Source: Heracleum sosnowskyi
Taxonomy: Eukaryota; Streptophyta; Magnoliopsida; Apiales; Apiaceae
NCBI GenBank assembly: GCA_030848705.1
Contig: CM061244.1
Span: 50,261,190-50,325,189, forward strand
Direction of reading: 5' to 3'
Length of the DNA stretch: 64,000 bases
In this document: positions 12,125-24,900 of the stretch, piece by piece
Layout: each line of letters starts with the position of its first letter
Numbering within the stretch: position 1 is the stretch's first letter
Made by a program: the position numbers and the translations under genes
Notes under the pieces: generated by a model
What the model was told of the DNA's origin: nothing
The model's database searches: none
The model's input: the letters and a program-made list of their open reading frames with translations, nothing else

Positions 12125-12199
12125 TAATAAAAAAATTGAGAATCTACTTTCAATTATCAACCTTATTTTGACTTCGTTTATATTTACATGAATCTTAAT

Positions 12200-12276
12200 T
12201 CGCATTACTATAAAGAAAAAATAGGATCATTTTTCCGATTTCGCCCCGGGCCCTCAAATATTATGGAACGACCCTG
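12200..12276. mobile_element. Possible hAT-type terminal fragment
   Basis: GGGCCCTCAAA followed by CGACCCTG (to 12276) resembles the reverse complement of hAT ends in plants that begin CAGGGCCGG and soon read TTTGAGGGCCC. No partner end and no 8-bp duplication were found, so the call rests on resemblance only. Confidence 0.3.
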
Positions 12277-12790
12277 TCTACATGCATAAATGCTAAATGT
12301 GAAATTAAGTGGATTATTGCATTTAACATGATTTACTTGAGATAAATTAATGATATTTATAATTGCAATTCATAACAGTCGGTATTTCTCAAAGTTATTG
12401 TCATGTTGTTCGACGGCAAAGTAGCTCGACAGCATGGAAAAACTTACTGTCATGAACAACAAAGATACTGTCATCAAGTTATCTCTCCGTGAAAACACGT
12501 TTTCCTGATAGTTATTGTTAGCAAAACATATTGTCATAAAGTAAAACTACTAATGATTCTACTATAGCAAACAGGTTACTGTCAAGAATGCAGAATGTTT
12601 TTAACCGTTAGACTACGACAACACGTGCGTCAAAACATGGGTCTAGACAGGAAGCCACTTTCCTAATTTTCAGTATTACTGTTTGATTAAATCTCAACTG
12701 ACTCCAAAAACCTCTGTCTAAATTCATTCGATCTAAGAGATAATCAATCACAAAAACTCACAAACACTCAGACTCACAAAAATCACAACA
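12277..12790 (+). promoter_or_regulatory. Upstream region of the family-C aORF, rich in the ACTGTCA motif
   Basis: This 0.5 kb has no ORF but repeats a short motif: TTACTGTCA at 12444, ATACTGTCA at 12465, GTTACTGTCA at 12575-12584, and looser forms (TTATTGTCA, ATATTGTCA, AACAGTC) between 12370 and 12680. It sits where the intact family-A element has a motif-rich spacer between pol and its aORF (56414-56958). It ends in an A-rich stretch and a good plant start context, ACAATGGC, at 12791. Confidence 0.5.
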
Positions 12791-15623
12791 ATGGCACCTA
12801 AAAGAACATCTCAATCATATTCTCAAAGTTACAAACCAATTGTCACCATTGGCCAAACAAACTATGCTGGCATTCATTCTCCTGTGGATGCTGGTGAAGG
12901 ATTCAAAGGACTTGTACACTTCATGAACAAGTCATATCTTGGACAAGCTATCACTTCTTGCCTTGTTCTTGATGTTGAAAGATTGTAGCAGTTTTGGCAC
13001 TCTACAGAACTGGTTGGAGCAATTGATGTTGGGTCAATCACTTTCAAGGTTGGAGACAATATTCACTCTCTAACTGCAAATACCATTAATGAAGCTCTGG
13101 GAACCACTGTGTCTCAAGGAGAAAAATTTCAAGCTCTTCCCAATGATGAAACCCTAACCAAGTTTTTCTTCAAAATTGGTTATTCTAGTCCACTTTTGGA
13201 AAAAGGCTAAACCAAGTGGTTTCCAACTGAGGAAATGGATATAAAGTACCTCAAAAAGGAGTGGAGCATGTTGATTGATGTTATGGTAAGGATATTCTCT
13301 GCAAAGACCACTGGATGGAATAACATCCCCTCCTACATAAAGAGAATCACTCATTCCTTAGCTCATGGATACAAGGTGGATATTGGGAAGCTGCTAATTA
13401 CTCAACTCAAAGCAGCCCTTGGGAAATCAAGCTCAAGGAAAAAGGTAATCCTTTATCCTAGATTCCTTATGATGTGTATAAATAATGTTTGTGGTGTGCG
13501 TTCTGAAGCTCCTTTCACATAGGAGTGTTTAGTGTTAAAGAAAAATACACACACTACACTGAACACATAGAATCTAAACAGCTCTATTCTACTATGTTTC
13601 AAACAACATATGGTTGATCAGGTGTCCAACCCTGATTATCCATTATCCACTGGGTATGAAACATTTGATTATGAGAGTGAAGCTAAATTAGACCCAAATT
13701 TGGCTAATCCACACTCTACTCCATACACAACTCCTAGGCTCTCTAGACTACTTAAAGCCGAAAGACTTGCCATCACTGAGTCCAGAAAAACGCCCATTAG
13801 AAACTGGTGAAAGTGTTAGCACTGAGGGTAAAGAGGGAGAAACTGCATCTAGTGTAGCAAATAAGGCAGTCTCTGAGAATGAACCCACAGTAACCCCTCT
13901 TGAACCTAAGAAAAAGAGAGTTAAGAGGGCAAAGGTTACTGTCATCCACCCTATAGTCTTTCAAAAGACTGTAGAGGTTGAAAGGGAGTTAAACACATCC
14001 CTAGATGCTTCTTCTCAACAAGAGACATATATTGAAACTGGCATGTCTCCCAAGGCAACCTGTAATGAGTTTGCACAACCTCATGTATTCACTTATGAGG
14101 AGCCTCCACTTGCATAAACTCACAGTGAGAGAGATCACAACGAGGAATCCTCCTTTAACTTTGATGCTTCTCATTTTACCTCTGAGGAGCAGCCAAATCT
14201 CAATTATATACTTTCTACTTCCTCCTTCCCTACAACATTATTTATTTCTTCACCACAACCTAGAGAAGGGGAGAGTACAAACCCTTCAGGTTTTGATCAT
14301 CCATATCTTATCATGGATGAGCCCCAATCAAGTGGTCCACAAGAACCCATTGATCAAAGTTCAATGGACACCACCCCTCCAAACACTGAGAAAGAGCATG
14401 CTGCGACTTTGTCACAAATTGAAATAGCCAGCAGTATGCTTGATCTCCAACAAGCAACTTACCATGAGGAAGTTGCTGTCACAGCCTCGTTGCTGTTAAT
14501 GACACACCAAAAGTTATCGTCACCACAACTCTTGACAGTAACATTTTGGAAGCTGAAGTCACTGTCACATCAGAAGTTTTTGTCACACCTGAAGTAACTG
14601 TCACCTCTACAGTTCCTCCTACAGAATCTAAAATTCAAGATCCAATATCAGAGGAGGTTCTGCTTGAAGATGTCTCTTCAGAAGATGATCTTCCACTTAC
14701 TACTTTTCTTAAGGTACAATCTAAACCTTTTACTTCTGTGCATGTTAGTGCTGCTCACACACTTGCACCTAGGATGAGTGAGGGAGGGAAAAAGAAAAGA
14801 GAAATAAAAGAAAAGAGAGGTGAGCAAAAACATGAGGGGTAGCCAAATGTGCTGGCAAAAGGAGAGGGACTTGAGCATGTCTAGAGTGAATTTGAGGGAG
14901 GCCATAATAAACACGCATTAGGCCTTGAGAGATCAATTGTGAGGAATGATGAGATCATTCAAAAAAACAATGAGAGTGTGAGCACCCCACTAGCCTCATT
15001 GCCCTATTTTTCTCTTTTTCCTATTTCTGGAAAAAGGAAGAGAAGTAGTGGTCCTTCTGTTTTCTACATGTCTAACATTGATTAACTTGAAGCCAAGGTG
15101 GATGCATTTTCTCAGTCACTTCATTCCAGGATGGATTCTTTTGAACATCAAGTGGCTAAAGGATTTTACAAATTGACTCAAGCTGTAGCCACTCTATATG
15201 TAAATCTGCAAGCTTTCAACTTAATTAAGGGGGAGAAAAGAAACAAAAGATCGGAACAACTAGTTAGAGATGTAGTTAAAGGGGAGCAATTAATTGAGGG
15301 GGAGTTACAAGGAGATCTTGAACATATTGAGGGGGAGCTACAAGGTGAAAGCTATGCTAACAAACTCAAAACAAGTAAAGATGGAGAGAAGTTAGTAGAG
15401 CATGAGCTAGATGGAGAAACTGTTCTAGTTTTTGAGGAAGTATCGAGGGAGATAAAGAAAGTGAATCCTGCTCAAGGAAAGAAGCCCATAGCAAAGTCTA
15501 GCAGAACAATTCTTCCTAGCATCTCATTTAGAGAACCAGTTATTGCCACATCTGAAGGACTCCAAGGAATTTTTCAAAGAAATCAATTGAAAAATGCTAA
15601 GGAAAAAGGCAAAGAAAAGCTAC
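12791..15623 (+). pseudogene. Family-C Sirevirus-type extra ORF (aORF), decayed and truncated
   Basis: The ATG at 12791 opens a protein resembling the N-terminal domain of the intact aORF at 56959: FKGLVHFMNKSYLGQAI, KKEWSMLIDVMVRIFSAKTT and YPRFLMM match the spacing of its MMDFMKNCKLSYAMF, REYSYLADAFIKVFSGK and YARFLMM. Stops at 12986-12988, 13208-13210 and 13520-13522, and later frame changes, kill it. The rest (13610-15620) is Ser/Thr/Pro/Glu-rich, with a repeated Val-Thr-Val stretch encoded by the ACTGTCA motif (14470-14605) and ILEGELQGE-like repeats (15240-15350). A' cuts the 3' end at 15624. No gag, pol or LTR of this element remains in the window. Function unknown. Confidence 0.75.
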
Positions 15624-16620
15624 TGTTAATCCCAAATGACCTAACAGAATTGTAGAAGGGGGGGGGGGGGTTGAATACAATTCTAGATATTTTTAAACTT
15701 AAAACAACTTTTAAATAACTTAACACAGAAAATAAAAACACAAGCAAAGATAAAATTTCAGTTGGTTGTTTTGAGGATCCAACTGAGATGTTTTTATTGC
15801 GGGAATAATCTGTGTTACAAACGTAACACAGCTGCTCAGTTCTTGAAGTAGAGTGAGAGTGCTCTTGAAAGAAAGCTAATACAAAATTATTCTATCTCAC
15901 TTCTTCTTCTTAAAATGAACTGCTACACTTGGTTATATATCCCAAGTTTACAATGCTATTTTTGGCTACTCTAAAATGTTCAAAGGGTAACCGCCAGTAG
16001 CTTGCGTTTCATTCCTTTTGTCCAATGGTCCTTGGAGATCTTTTCTTTTGTCTTCATGATTATTATGATCACACTCAAGAACCTAATTGGAAATTGGAAT
16101 GTTTCCTCATTCCTAGTGTCCATTTTGATGGCTCCCAATACAAAGTACACTTCTACATCACCTTTTGATCTGTCAGAAAATTGTCACTATCACTTTGTCA
16201 ACTATTCAGAAAAGTGATAATGATTCGTTGATAGCAGTGAGATGTGTTTCGTTGATAGCTTTAATCTTCATTCCGTTGATGGTACATTCTTCATTCCGTT
16301 GATAGTGTAATCTCCATTCCGTTGACATGTCTTCACTTAGGCAAAATTACAAGGCACAGAACATTTACAATTAACCAACCTATTTTGCCTATCTAGTACT
16401 TAGTCAACATGACTTAGAAAACCTATCTGATACCTACAACACATGCCTATCAAAGTGAAGTATTGTACAGTGCAATTTCTACATTACTCATTTCGTTGAT
16501 GAGCTACCTGTCAACGGAAGCTGCAAAGCATACTATTCCGTTGACAGTTACAAAAGTGACTTAACACAAAATCTACTAAGTGTTTTTATAATTTTCATCA
16601 AGAACAACATATTCCTAACA
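15624..16620 (-). repeat. 3' LTR of copia element A', 997 bp
   Basis: On the minus strand it begins TGTTAGGAATATG (16620) and ends GGGATTAACA (15624), the same ends as the 995-bp LTRs at 49554 and 61580. It contains seven exact copies of TTYCGTTGA/TCAACGRAA, at 16247, 16271, 16294, 16317, 16491, 16511 and 16536. The last two form a 12-bp perfect inverted repeat (16508-16519 with 16536-16547). A 13-base G run sits at 15658-15670, a C run in LTR sense. The small ORF at 16002-16217 is antisense LTR sequence, not a gene. Confidence 0.92.
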
Positions 16621-16631
16621 ATCTCCCCCAA
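16621..16631 (-). other. Polypurine tract of A'
   Basis: The plus strand reads ATCTCCCCCAA, i.e. TTGGGGGAGAT on the element strand, directly before the LTR start. It matches the tract of the young element at 61569-61579. Confidence 0.85.
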
Positions 16632-16816
16632 TTTATGACTGATAGAAAAACAACCATAAATCAAGAGCCTTGATGATAACAAAAACACTTAAACAAATTA
16701 CAAATTACAAAAGTAGAAATTGTATTGAGCTTCATTATACTTTAAAATTTATTGAAAACAAAGTAGAAATTCTTACAACACAAGTGCACAGAGTTGCTCC
16801 TCTAGACTGAGCATAT

Positions 16817-19800
16817 TTACCATCTTTTTCTCTGTGGCCTTGTTTTCTTCCCCTTCTTAGCATTGTTCTCCTCAATTTGAGCTTGGAGCCTCCTGTAGAA
16901 AATCTTCTCTTCTTCATCTTGATCACCCAACTTGGATTGCATAAATCTTAGAGTTTCATTAGATGCCTTTTCCAATTGGTCCTCTAAGATTCTGAAGAAT
17001 CTTAGAGTTTCATTACTTGACAGATCTTGGAGACAACCTCAGACTTAGCAGTTTTGGTGAACCCAAAATCTTTCTTTAAACACTTGAACACCACTAGCAA
17101 TGTCTGATAATCCTCTCCTAGAATTCTGTGTAGAGGCCAAATCTGTTCCCTTCCACCCTTGTAGACAAACACTAATCTCTCTGGTAGTTTATGAGTAGCT
17201 CCTATTCCTCTCACTTTCACCAAGTCATCAAGATGTAGGTTTAAGTCAGTCTCCTCCCTTATATCTGCAATGTAGATAAAGTCTTCTGGGTTTGTAGGTG
17301 GTTTCTCAACTTGTAGCCTTCTCACAAAAACTGGTTTAGCTTTAGTAGCCCTCTGCCTTGATTTCTTCTTTGAATCCATCTCAGCCAAAAAATTGGGAAA
17401 ATTAGCTTCATCAAACTCAAATGGCTCCTCTTTTGGCACAATTGGTTGATCATGAAAATTGACTAGATGTTCAGGGTCAAGCTAATTTTGCTCCAAAACC
17501 TTGTTCTGAAAAAGTTGGAGGCACAGCTGTTACAGGTGCATTGAGAATCATCCTCATCAAAAGCCAAGTTCCTTTTAGCTCTTGTTTTAGGTTGCCTTAT
17601 ACTTTTTCTTTTTCCTTGCACAGCTTCAGCTCTAGCTCTTTCTTCTTGATGTCTTTCCTCTTCATCTAGAGCTTGGGCAACTGCAATAGCTTGCATGTCT
17701 GCCCTAGCTGATTCCTCAGCTTTAGCTTCAGCAAAATTTGGGTGACCAGCCCAAACACAGATTTCTTGCCCATTCCTGTAGACTATTGCTCTTTGATTCC
17801 TGATCTCAGGCACATTGCTTTCCTTGAATTTTATAATAAGTTCACTCAGAATCTTGAGCTCACCTGGAAATGGAGGAGGATAGAAAGTCCTAGCAATATT
17901 TTTGCCCTTTGGTTTAGCTGGGGAATTTGGAGATAAGCATCTCTGAAAGGTAGTTGGGTCCACATCTCTAATACATGAAGTTTGTCCCTTTTCTTTCCTT
18001 GGACCAGGAAAAACTCCATGTAGAAGAGGCTTTAGATCATATGAAAGTTTAACTTGTGGCTCCAATTCCATTGACACTAAGACCATGGCATTCGTTGATG
18101 TAGAAGTAGCTTGATCCGTTGATGGATGTTTATTTCTTGCACTTTCAGCTAACTTCTTAACCCGTGCATCTATATTAGACCATTTCTCTTTTATCTGTTC
18201 TGCAAGTTGTAGTCTCATAGATGTACGTTGAATCAAGTCAATTCCATCCAATTGATCCTTGATAGACTCCCCCATAGCTAGTGGCTCATGTGGTAAAGAA
18301 ATGGCTGGGACCATAAATTTTGTGATTTGAATATTGAGCTCCTTTGATTTCTCCCCCTTTTTGTTATCATCAAGAGTGATGAGAGGGAGACCTTGAGCTG
18401 CTACTAGCTGAGTCAGAAGTTGAGTTTGCTTCTCCTGTGCCTGTTGCATATGAGTTAATGTAACTTCCACTTTGTCCATCCTATCAGTAAGGGTTTTTAA
18501 AGTGGTTGCCACCTCATGATCCCTTCTGAAGAATTTGTCCATTTTGGTCACAGTGAGAAGTGGAAGTCTTTCATCAAACCTCCTATCATTGGAGTCCCTG
18601 AAGCTTGCAATTGTGTCCTTGATTTCCCTGGCCTCAATCCTTGTCTGTAGCATTTGGAGCCTCTGTATTTCTAGAGAGTCCAAAATGGCTTTGTAGAATT
18701 TCTTCTCATTTGGAGGTGCAGACTCATGAGCCAAGTAAGCTTCATTATACTGCCTTGTAATTGCAGCATCCAACCCTTGATATCCAAGTGAATCTTGATA
18801 GAGCCATCTTGGCTTAGGAGGCATCACAGATGTCCCAGTCTGTGTAGGGGTAGCCACCCCTTGGAAATCAGCATCAAGACTCTCATCATCACTTGAAAAA
18901 TCAGCAAACTGATCACTTCCACCAGCTCCTTGAGACAAATTGGCAAGTGCTTCCTTAGCCCTCATCATGGATGCAGTTGTATGAATTAGATTTAAAGTCC
19001 TCTCTGCCTCCACATTGCCCTGTTGAGCCATGATTTGTTATGCTGGCACATGGTGAGTAAAGGTTTCAGGATCCAGAGAGATGTTATCCAGAGTTTGTTG
19101 ATAATGCTCTTGGAAAGACAATTCTCTTTCTCCCCCATTAACCTCCATTAACTCACTTGCAATGGTTGTTTCCTCCCTGTGATCTGATGTAGTCCCTTCT
19201 CTCTCTCCACTATTTTCTTGCATCATGGGCTCCCCATGGCTCACACCTCTCACACCCTCACATTCACCTACTAAAGTGGAACTCTCAATCTCTCTTTTTG
19301 CCTGGTTGGAAGAAATAGCCAGCCTCTCACTCTCATTCTCTCCTTTTGCCTGGCTGCAAGCCAGCCTCTCAAAATCACACCCTTTCAATCCTAAAAGTGT
19401 TTCAACTACCACGAGGTCATCTGCACTAGTTGTGTGAACAACTTGATTTTCAATAATTGGTGCAGAATGAGCTATCAACGTAATTGTAGTTTGAACTGTC
19501 AACGGAATGGATACCGTTGATGGAGAAACACTTGTCAACGGAAGAGATAATACCGTTGATGAGGTCAATAAAGGGGTTTGAGAAATTGAAATTACAGTAG
19601 AGTCTGTGGTGATTGATTTGAAAGATGGTTCCACAGATCCTCGTGTAGTTTCAGAAAAAGATGATTGTTGGCCCAACAAATCACTTAACAAGTGATGACC
19701 ACCAATTTCAGGGTGGGGCTTCTCCAAGAATAGAGTTGGAGAATCAGTAATAGATGAATGGATCATATCCATATCTAATGATTGTGTAGGAGAATTTTGT

Positions 19801-21106
19801 GGAGGTGTCTCAATATTAATATTGAGGGAGTGGGACTGTAACCCCAGAGTAAAAATTGGGGCTACATCAAACTGAATTTGAGAAACTGGAATTGTTGCTT
19901 CCAGTGTGTGTGCACCCTGTGTGACCTGGGATTTTTGTCGTACCCTTCTTTGGTATTGGGAGATAGATGTTTTGGGGCTAGGTGTGTCCCTACCCTTTTG
20001 GAGTGTGCTCTTGGAGGAGAGCTTGTTTCAATAACTACATCCTTTTGAGAGGATGCAATTAGACTTGAGCTAAAATCCATGTTACTCATTGTGCCTTGTT
20101 GGGAAGACACATTGGGGCTAGTCTGGGCAACACTCACCTCTCCCACCTTATCCTTGGGGTTTCTTTGATTTTCACCCCTTCCCTCACCACTTACCACACC
20201 AGCAACACTCCCCTTAGGTTGTGTAGTGGATTTTACAACAGGTGCTTTTTGAGAAGCACATGAGGTTGGCTTGGTAGATTTAGACTTTGTAGATTTAGGT
20301 ATAGTTGTAGGGGGCAGGAGCCTGTTGGGTCACAGCTATAGACTCCATTGCAACAACAGTAGTAGTAGAACCAGAAATTGAAGTAACATTTAAATTAACA
20401 AGTTGAGAAAGTGTTACCTCAATGACTGGCAGGTACACCATTGGGACATCACCATTGTGATTGAGCCTCAATATGTTTGTTAGCACCCTCTTTTCTTGAA
20501 CAAAATAGTCAAACTTGGAATTGGGGTTAGAGATAACTAATGGTGTTGGACTAACATGGTTGGCCAACATCATTAGAAATCTAGCATAATAAATGTTCTG
20601 TTTCCTAGAATGCTTATCACCCAATTTAGCACCAAGTTCATACATTAATTGAGTGCTAAAGTTATAGTACTTATCAGTGAGAAGCATGGCAAGCAAAATT
20701 AGAATGGAGTTAGTTAAAGCATCAAAATTACTGATTTTTCCAGAAAACACTTTAATGAAAGTATCTGCTAAATAGCTCCATTCCCTTACCAAACCTCTCC
20801 TGATAATTTTACCTAAATTCTCAGTTGGCAAAGAGTAATTAATAGAATTAAGCATGTTAACAATTTCAGCATATGTGGGTAAAGCTAAGCAATTATTCTC
20901 AGGAATATGAAGGCATGCTTGCAGAACATCTGAATTGACAACATACTCTTTACCTTGAATTGTGAATTGCAAAGTGCAGTTAGTTCCACTGTACTCACAG
21001 GAGGTCCACATCTCCTCTATGATTTCATTATAAAGCGGAGTGGAGTGCAACATAGCATGACTGAGCTTGCAGTTCACCAAGAAATCCATCATCTTGTGAA
21101 AGATTT
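16817..21106 (-). pseudogene. Decayed aORF of copia element A'
   Basis: Homologous along its length to the intact 1477-residue aORF at 56959-61392. Open pieces on the minus strand are 21092-20295 (N-terminal domain), 20197-19862, 19772-19038 (Ser/Thr-rich middle with SQAKGE-like repeats), 19031-17463 (coiled-coil region and charged C-terminal part) and 17439-17002, ending near 16817. Breaks include a frame change near 20310 and a TAA at 19035-19037 just before the MAQQGN segment. About 35 N-terminal codons are cut off by A'' at 21107. The family-A motif is embedded at 18091, 18115, 19499, 19511, 19534 and 19551. Function unknown; see the intact copy. Confidence 0.85.
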
Positions 21107-21312
21107 TATTAGGAATATGTTGTTCTTGATGATAATTATAAAAACACTTAGTAGATTTTGTGTTAAGTCATTTTTGTAACTGTCAACGGAATGGTATGCT
21201 TTGCAGCTTCCGTTGACAGGTAGCTCATCAACGGAATGAGTCTCATCAACGAAATGAGTAATGTAGCAATTGCACTGTACAATACTTCACTAGTTGATAT
21301 GCATTTGTTGTA
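21107..21312 (+). repeat. 5' LTR of A'', first part
   Basis: Matches the start of the young LTR at 49554 (TTAGGAATATG onward). It contains a perfect 12-bp inverted repeat, CTGTCAACGGAA (21180-21191) with TTCCGTTGACAG (21208-21219), plus motif copies near 21228 and 21246. It is cut at 21312 by copia B, whose TSD ttgta is 21308-21312. Confidence 0.9.
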
Positions 21313-21807
21313 TGTTAGGCCGATTTCACAATATATAATCAATATAAGTATGATAATGACAATAAAGAACACTGTTTATAAATCAACAACTGAATTATAT
21401 AAATAACTCTTCTCTTTGTGATGTAAAATATCACAGAGAGCTGCAAGGTTACAAGAATAATGTTTTCAATAATCGCATCCCTTTTAGGGTTAACCTATCT
21501 GTGTTTATATAGTACACAACTACATAGAATCAATATCTAATTGATATTCCTATAAATTAGCTATACAAATCATATCAAATTGGGATTGCTTCTGTCTTCT
21601 GTTCCGTTTCCTTGTCTGTCTCAATATATCTTGCTTCTTTCCATCTTCAAGATATATTGCTTCTAGAATCTGCAATGTTAGCACCGACAGCTTTAGCAAA
21701 CTCTCACTCCGTCAGACTTTAATAAACTCTGACTGGCTTCCAGTAAACTCTGATGAATACCTGTTTCTTAAACACTGATAAACACTCATCAACAATTATA
21801 TCTAACA
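21313..21807 (-). repeat. 3' LTR of copia B, 495 bp
   Basis: Begins TGTTAGATATAATTG on the minus strand and ends CGGCCTAACA. The TATA-like CTATATAAA is at 21512-21504. An imperfect 23-bp palindrome made of the family motif lies at 21711-21733 (arms GTCAGACTTTA and TAAACTCTGAC), with another motif copy at 21745. Confidence 0.94.
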
Positions 21808-21818
21808 ATCTCCCCCAA
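21808..21818 (-). other. Polypurine tract of copia B
   Basis: TTGGGGGAGAT on the minus strand, adjacent to the 3' LTR and identical in core to the tract of family A. Confidence 0.85.
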
Positions 21819-21952
21819 CTTGTGCATAATAAAAATGTACAAGTTAAAAGATAATTGATGATGTCAAAACATATAACAAATGCAGTGTTTATAACATATC
21901 AGAGTTTAACTTTTACTTAGAACAAAAAACTTTAAAAACTTACAGTCAGACT

Positions 21953-24900
21953 TTACTTAATCTCTTCAATATCAGGCACTGTCCTGAGATAGTCAATAAG
22001 TAGCCTCCTTTCTGCTTTTGCTAGCTCATCCACCATGATTTCTTTCAATTCCTTAAGCTCTGGATCACTTTCTCCAGTCTGGTAGATGGCAGCTCTCAGA
22101 GAATAAATGATGTTCTTCCTCATTTCATTCCCTAGCCGGATAAAGTATGATTTGTCTGACTCTAGGTTGAATTCTAAAACCTTTATACCCAGTGCAGTAT
22201 TGAGCTTGGCACTGTTTCTCTTCATTTCAACAATCTTTCCATAAGCATCTCTGTACTTAGGAATATATGCACTTGAAACCCCTCCTCCAAGAAGAACTTT
22301 GGACTTCATCATTCTGTCTTTTAGAACTAGAGCAGCATCATGAGTACTTCTATTTTTGATTTTGAGAAGATATAGAACATACTCAAGCTCTTCCCATAGT
22401 TTCAAATGAACATCAACTTCTCCTATTCTGTATACTCTTCCGTCAGACATAAAATATAACAGCACCTCTTTCTTCAACCCTCTATGATAAACCATCTGAA
22501 CAGACTCTAGTTTATCAAGGCTCTCTTGAGATACCCCAACACCAGGTTCTGCCAGTGATGAATGATCAAAAGGTCTGTTATTTATTCTTTTCTCCCTGTG
22601 TGAACCCAAACCAGACTTATCATAAGATTCTTTTCCAAGTACTGTTCTGGTTTGTGAAAAGTCCACAGCTTCTAGCGTCAGAGTTTCAGAAAGTACAGGT
22701 CTTAAGAAACCTTGGAGTTGTGGAGCTAGCTGAGTTTGTACAACTTGAGCATTGTCAGAGGTTGTCACAACTTTAGTAGAAACATCAACATGAGCAACGT
22801 CAGAGGTTGATTTATTTGGCCTTGATTTAACTTGAGCAACGTCAGAGGTTGAATAATTCTTCTTTGATAACTGTCCTTCTTCTACCAGTATACCTTTTCC
22901 TTTTTCAGAAACATTTACTGTAGGCCTCCTGGAATATTGTATACTCTGTTGAGTATTTTCCTTGATGATAATTCCTTTTTCCTTTAATCTAGGAGCCTTT
23001 ACAGATTTCTTCTTATAAGTACCAGCTTCAATCTTTTTCTGGTGTTCTTCAGCAAGAAGCTTCATCTCAGCATCCAAATCTTCCATTGTGGCTTCACCAC
23101 CATGTTCTTCCATGAAAAGCTTAGCAGCAATCTCTTCATCTGTAGTTGGATTTGATGAAATCATTAGACTTTTAAATCTTGAAGAAGATTGACCAGAGTT
23201 TAACCTCTCAGAGTTTGTCTGTCTAGCAGAGTTTGACCTAAGTCTCCCTTGCTCTTGAGAAGACTTTGACCTTTTCTCTGTTCCTCGGCTTCCACCATCA
23301 TTTGAATCATCCCTCAGTCTAAAGGTTGGAGTCCTTTTGCATTTGTCTTTAGGTACTCTCTCCCCCTTTTTGACATCATTAGGAATAAAAACTGATGTCA
23401 GCAACTCTAGTGAAGTAGCAATCGAATCAATTTTAGTAGATATGGCAGCTTGATTGCTTTCAACATTGGATAGCCTCTTCTTGATTTCTTCTTGATCCTT
23501 GATCAAAGATGAAAATCTAGCTCTATCTTGCTTCATTGCTAAATCCTTAAGAGCAATATCATTACTCAACCCAAGAACAACTTTGTTTGTCTCATCAAAG
23601 CGATTGTGCAATGACTTGACTTGAACAATGGTCGCCTTAAAATGAGCTAACAGCTCAGGATTAGAAATCTCTTCAGCAGACTTTTGTACAAAATCAGCAG
23701 CCCTTTGAGTAGAGAAAATACAGTCTGCTCCAGACCAATTAGCATAATGCATTTCTCTGAAGTGAGCTTCAGTTGCATTTTGGTTTTCCTTGATAGACTC
23801 TGTAGTAGGATCCCTTAGAAAAGGTAGTGACTCATGACTATCAGAGTTTGAAAGTGCAGGATTAACCTCAGAGTTTGCATGATCAGAGTTTACAGATGTG
23901 TGATCAGCATTATCAAAATCAACTCTAGCTTCATTAGCATTTTCTTCTATCTGCTCTGCAATTTCTTCATGAACATTGTCTGCAGTAGCCTCAGCATTTA
24001 TCTCAGAGTTTGTATTTACAAAAACCTCTGTTTCTACAGGAACTGACTCTGCAACAACTTCTTCTGTTTGAACTTCTTCTGCTGTAGCTTCAACCAATTT
24101 CTCGACAGCAGCTTCAACTACCTGATCAACCTCCTCACCCAATTCAGGAATTTGATTATTTACAGAGAGAATCTCTGTGTGAGTTGCAATTGACTCATCT
24201 AAAATTTGGGTGGGTTGATCAGCTGCCACATCCTCAGTATCACAAACACTGATACTAGGATATGCTTCCAGAATATTATCCATATCAAGATCAGCAAATA
24301 AAGTATCTTGCTCAAAAATTTCAGCCTCTATATCAGCATTTGCCATGTCAGGTACAGTGGCTGCTTCAACATCTTCAGTAGCCTCCTGAACAATAACTTC
24401 AGGAGCTTCAGTGTTTACAAAAACCCTGTCCTCATTAGCATTATTTACAACAGGCTCCTCAACAAAATCTTCTGGAGCTTCATGCTGGACAGCTTCAGAT
24501 ACTGGTGTAGATTCATCCACATTATCAAAAAGATAATTGGCTACTAGTCTTCTTTTTCTCTGATGAAGTGGTTCATCATCAATATCAGCTTCATCATCAG
24601 TTTTTGATCGATTTGCTCTTCTTTTCTTAGAAGGACCAACACCCTTTGGCACAGATGTCTTGGACACTCCTACTTCAGTAGCTGGTCTAACAGACTTCGC
24701 AGGTTTGGAGCCAACATGCTTAGTCCTACCACTGGATTTATGTGGGACAGAAGTAGATGGAGGAAGTTCTGTTTGTAGAGGTTCAGGTTGGTGTTCTGAT
24801 TGAGAAGGAGCTTGTGTTGGTGGATTAACTTGATCATTTACAAACTGCTGCACAGATGCAGGCAGTAACAAATCTCCAACAACCCCTTTCTTAATATCTT

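Larger units (their letters stand above)
15624..21106 (-). mobile_element. Old Sirevirus-type copia element A' (family A), 3' half
   Basis: Read on the minus strand: decayed aORF (21106 to 16817), purine tract (16631-16621), then the 3' LTR (16620-15624). It entered the family-C aORF at 15623/15624. It was later split at 21106/21107 by element A''. Its 5' LTR, gag and pol must lie beyond the right edge. Multiple stops and frame breaks in its aORF show it is older than the intact relative at 49554-62574. Confidence 0.88.

Noticed and set aside
16002..16217. 71-codon ORF antisense to the A' LTR, with a close match at 32374-32589 (minus) in the A'' LTR
   Set aside because: Conserved only because LTRs are repeated; I see no equivalent open frame in the young LTR, and it has no domain or start context.
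16491..16547. Family-A motif as a plain W-box or MYB (AACGG) promoter element
   Set aside because: The core overlaps TTGAC and AACGG, but a promoter site alone does not explain dozens of copies inside coding regions nor an unrelated motif with the same layout in family B. Host factor binding remains possible.
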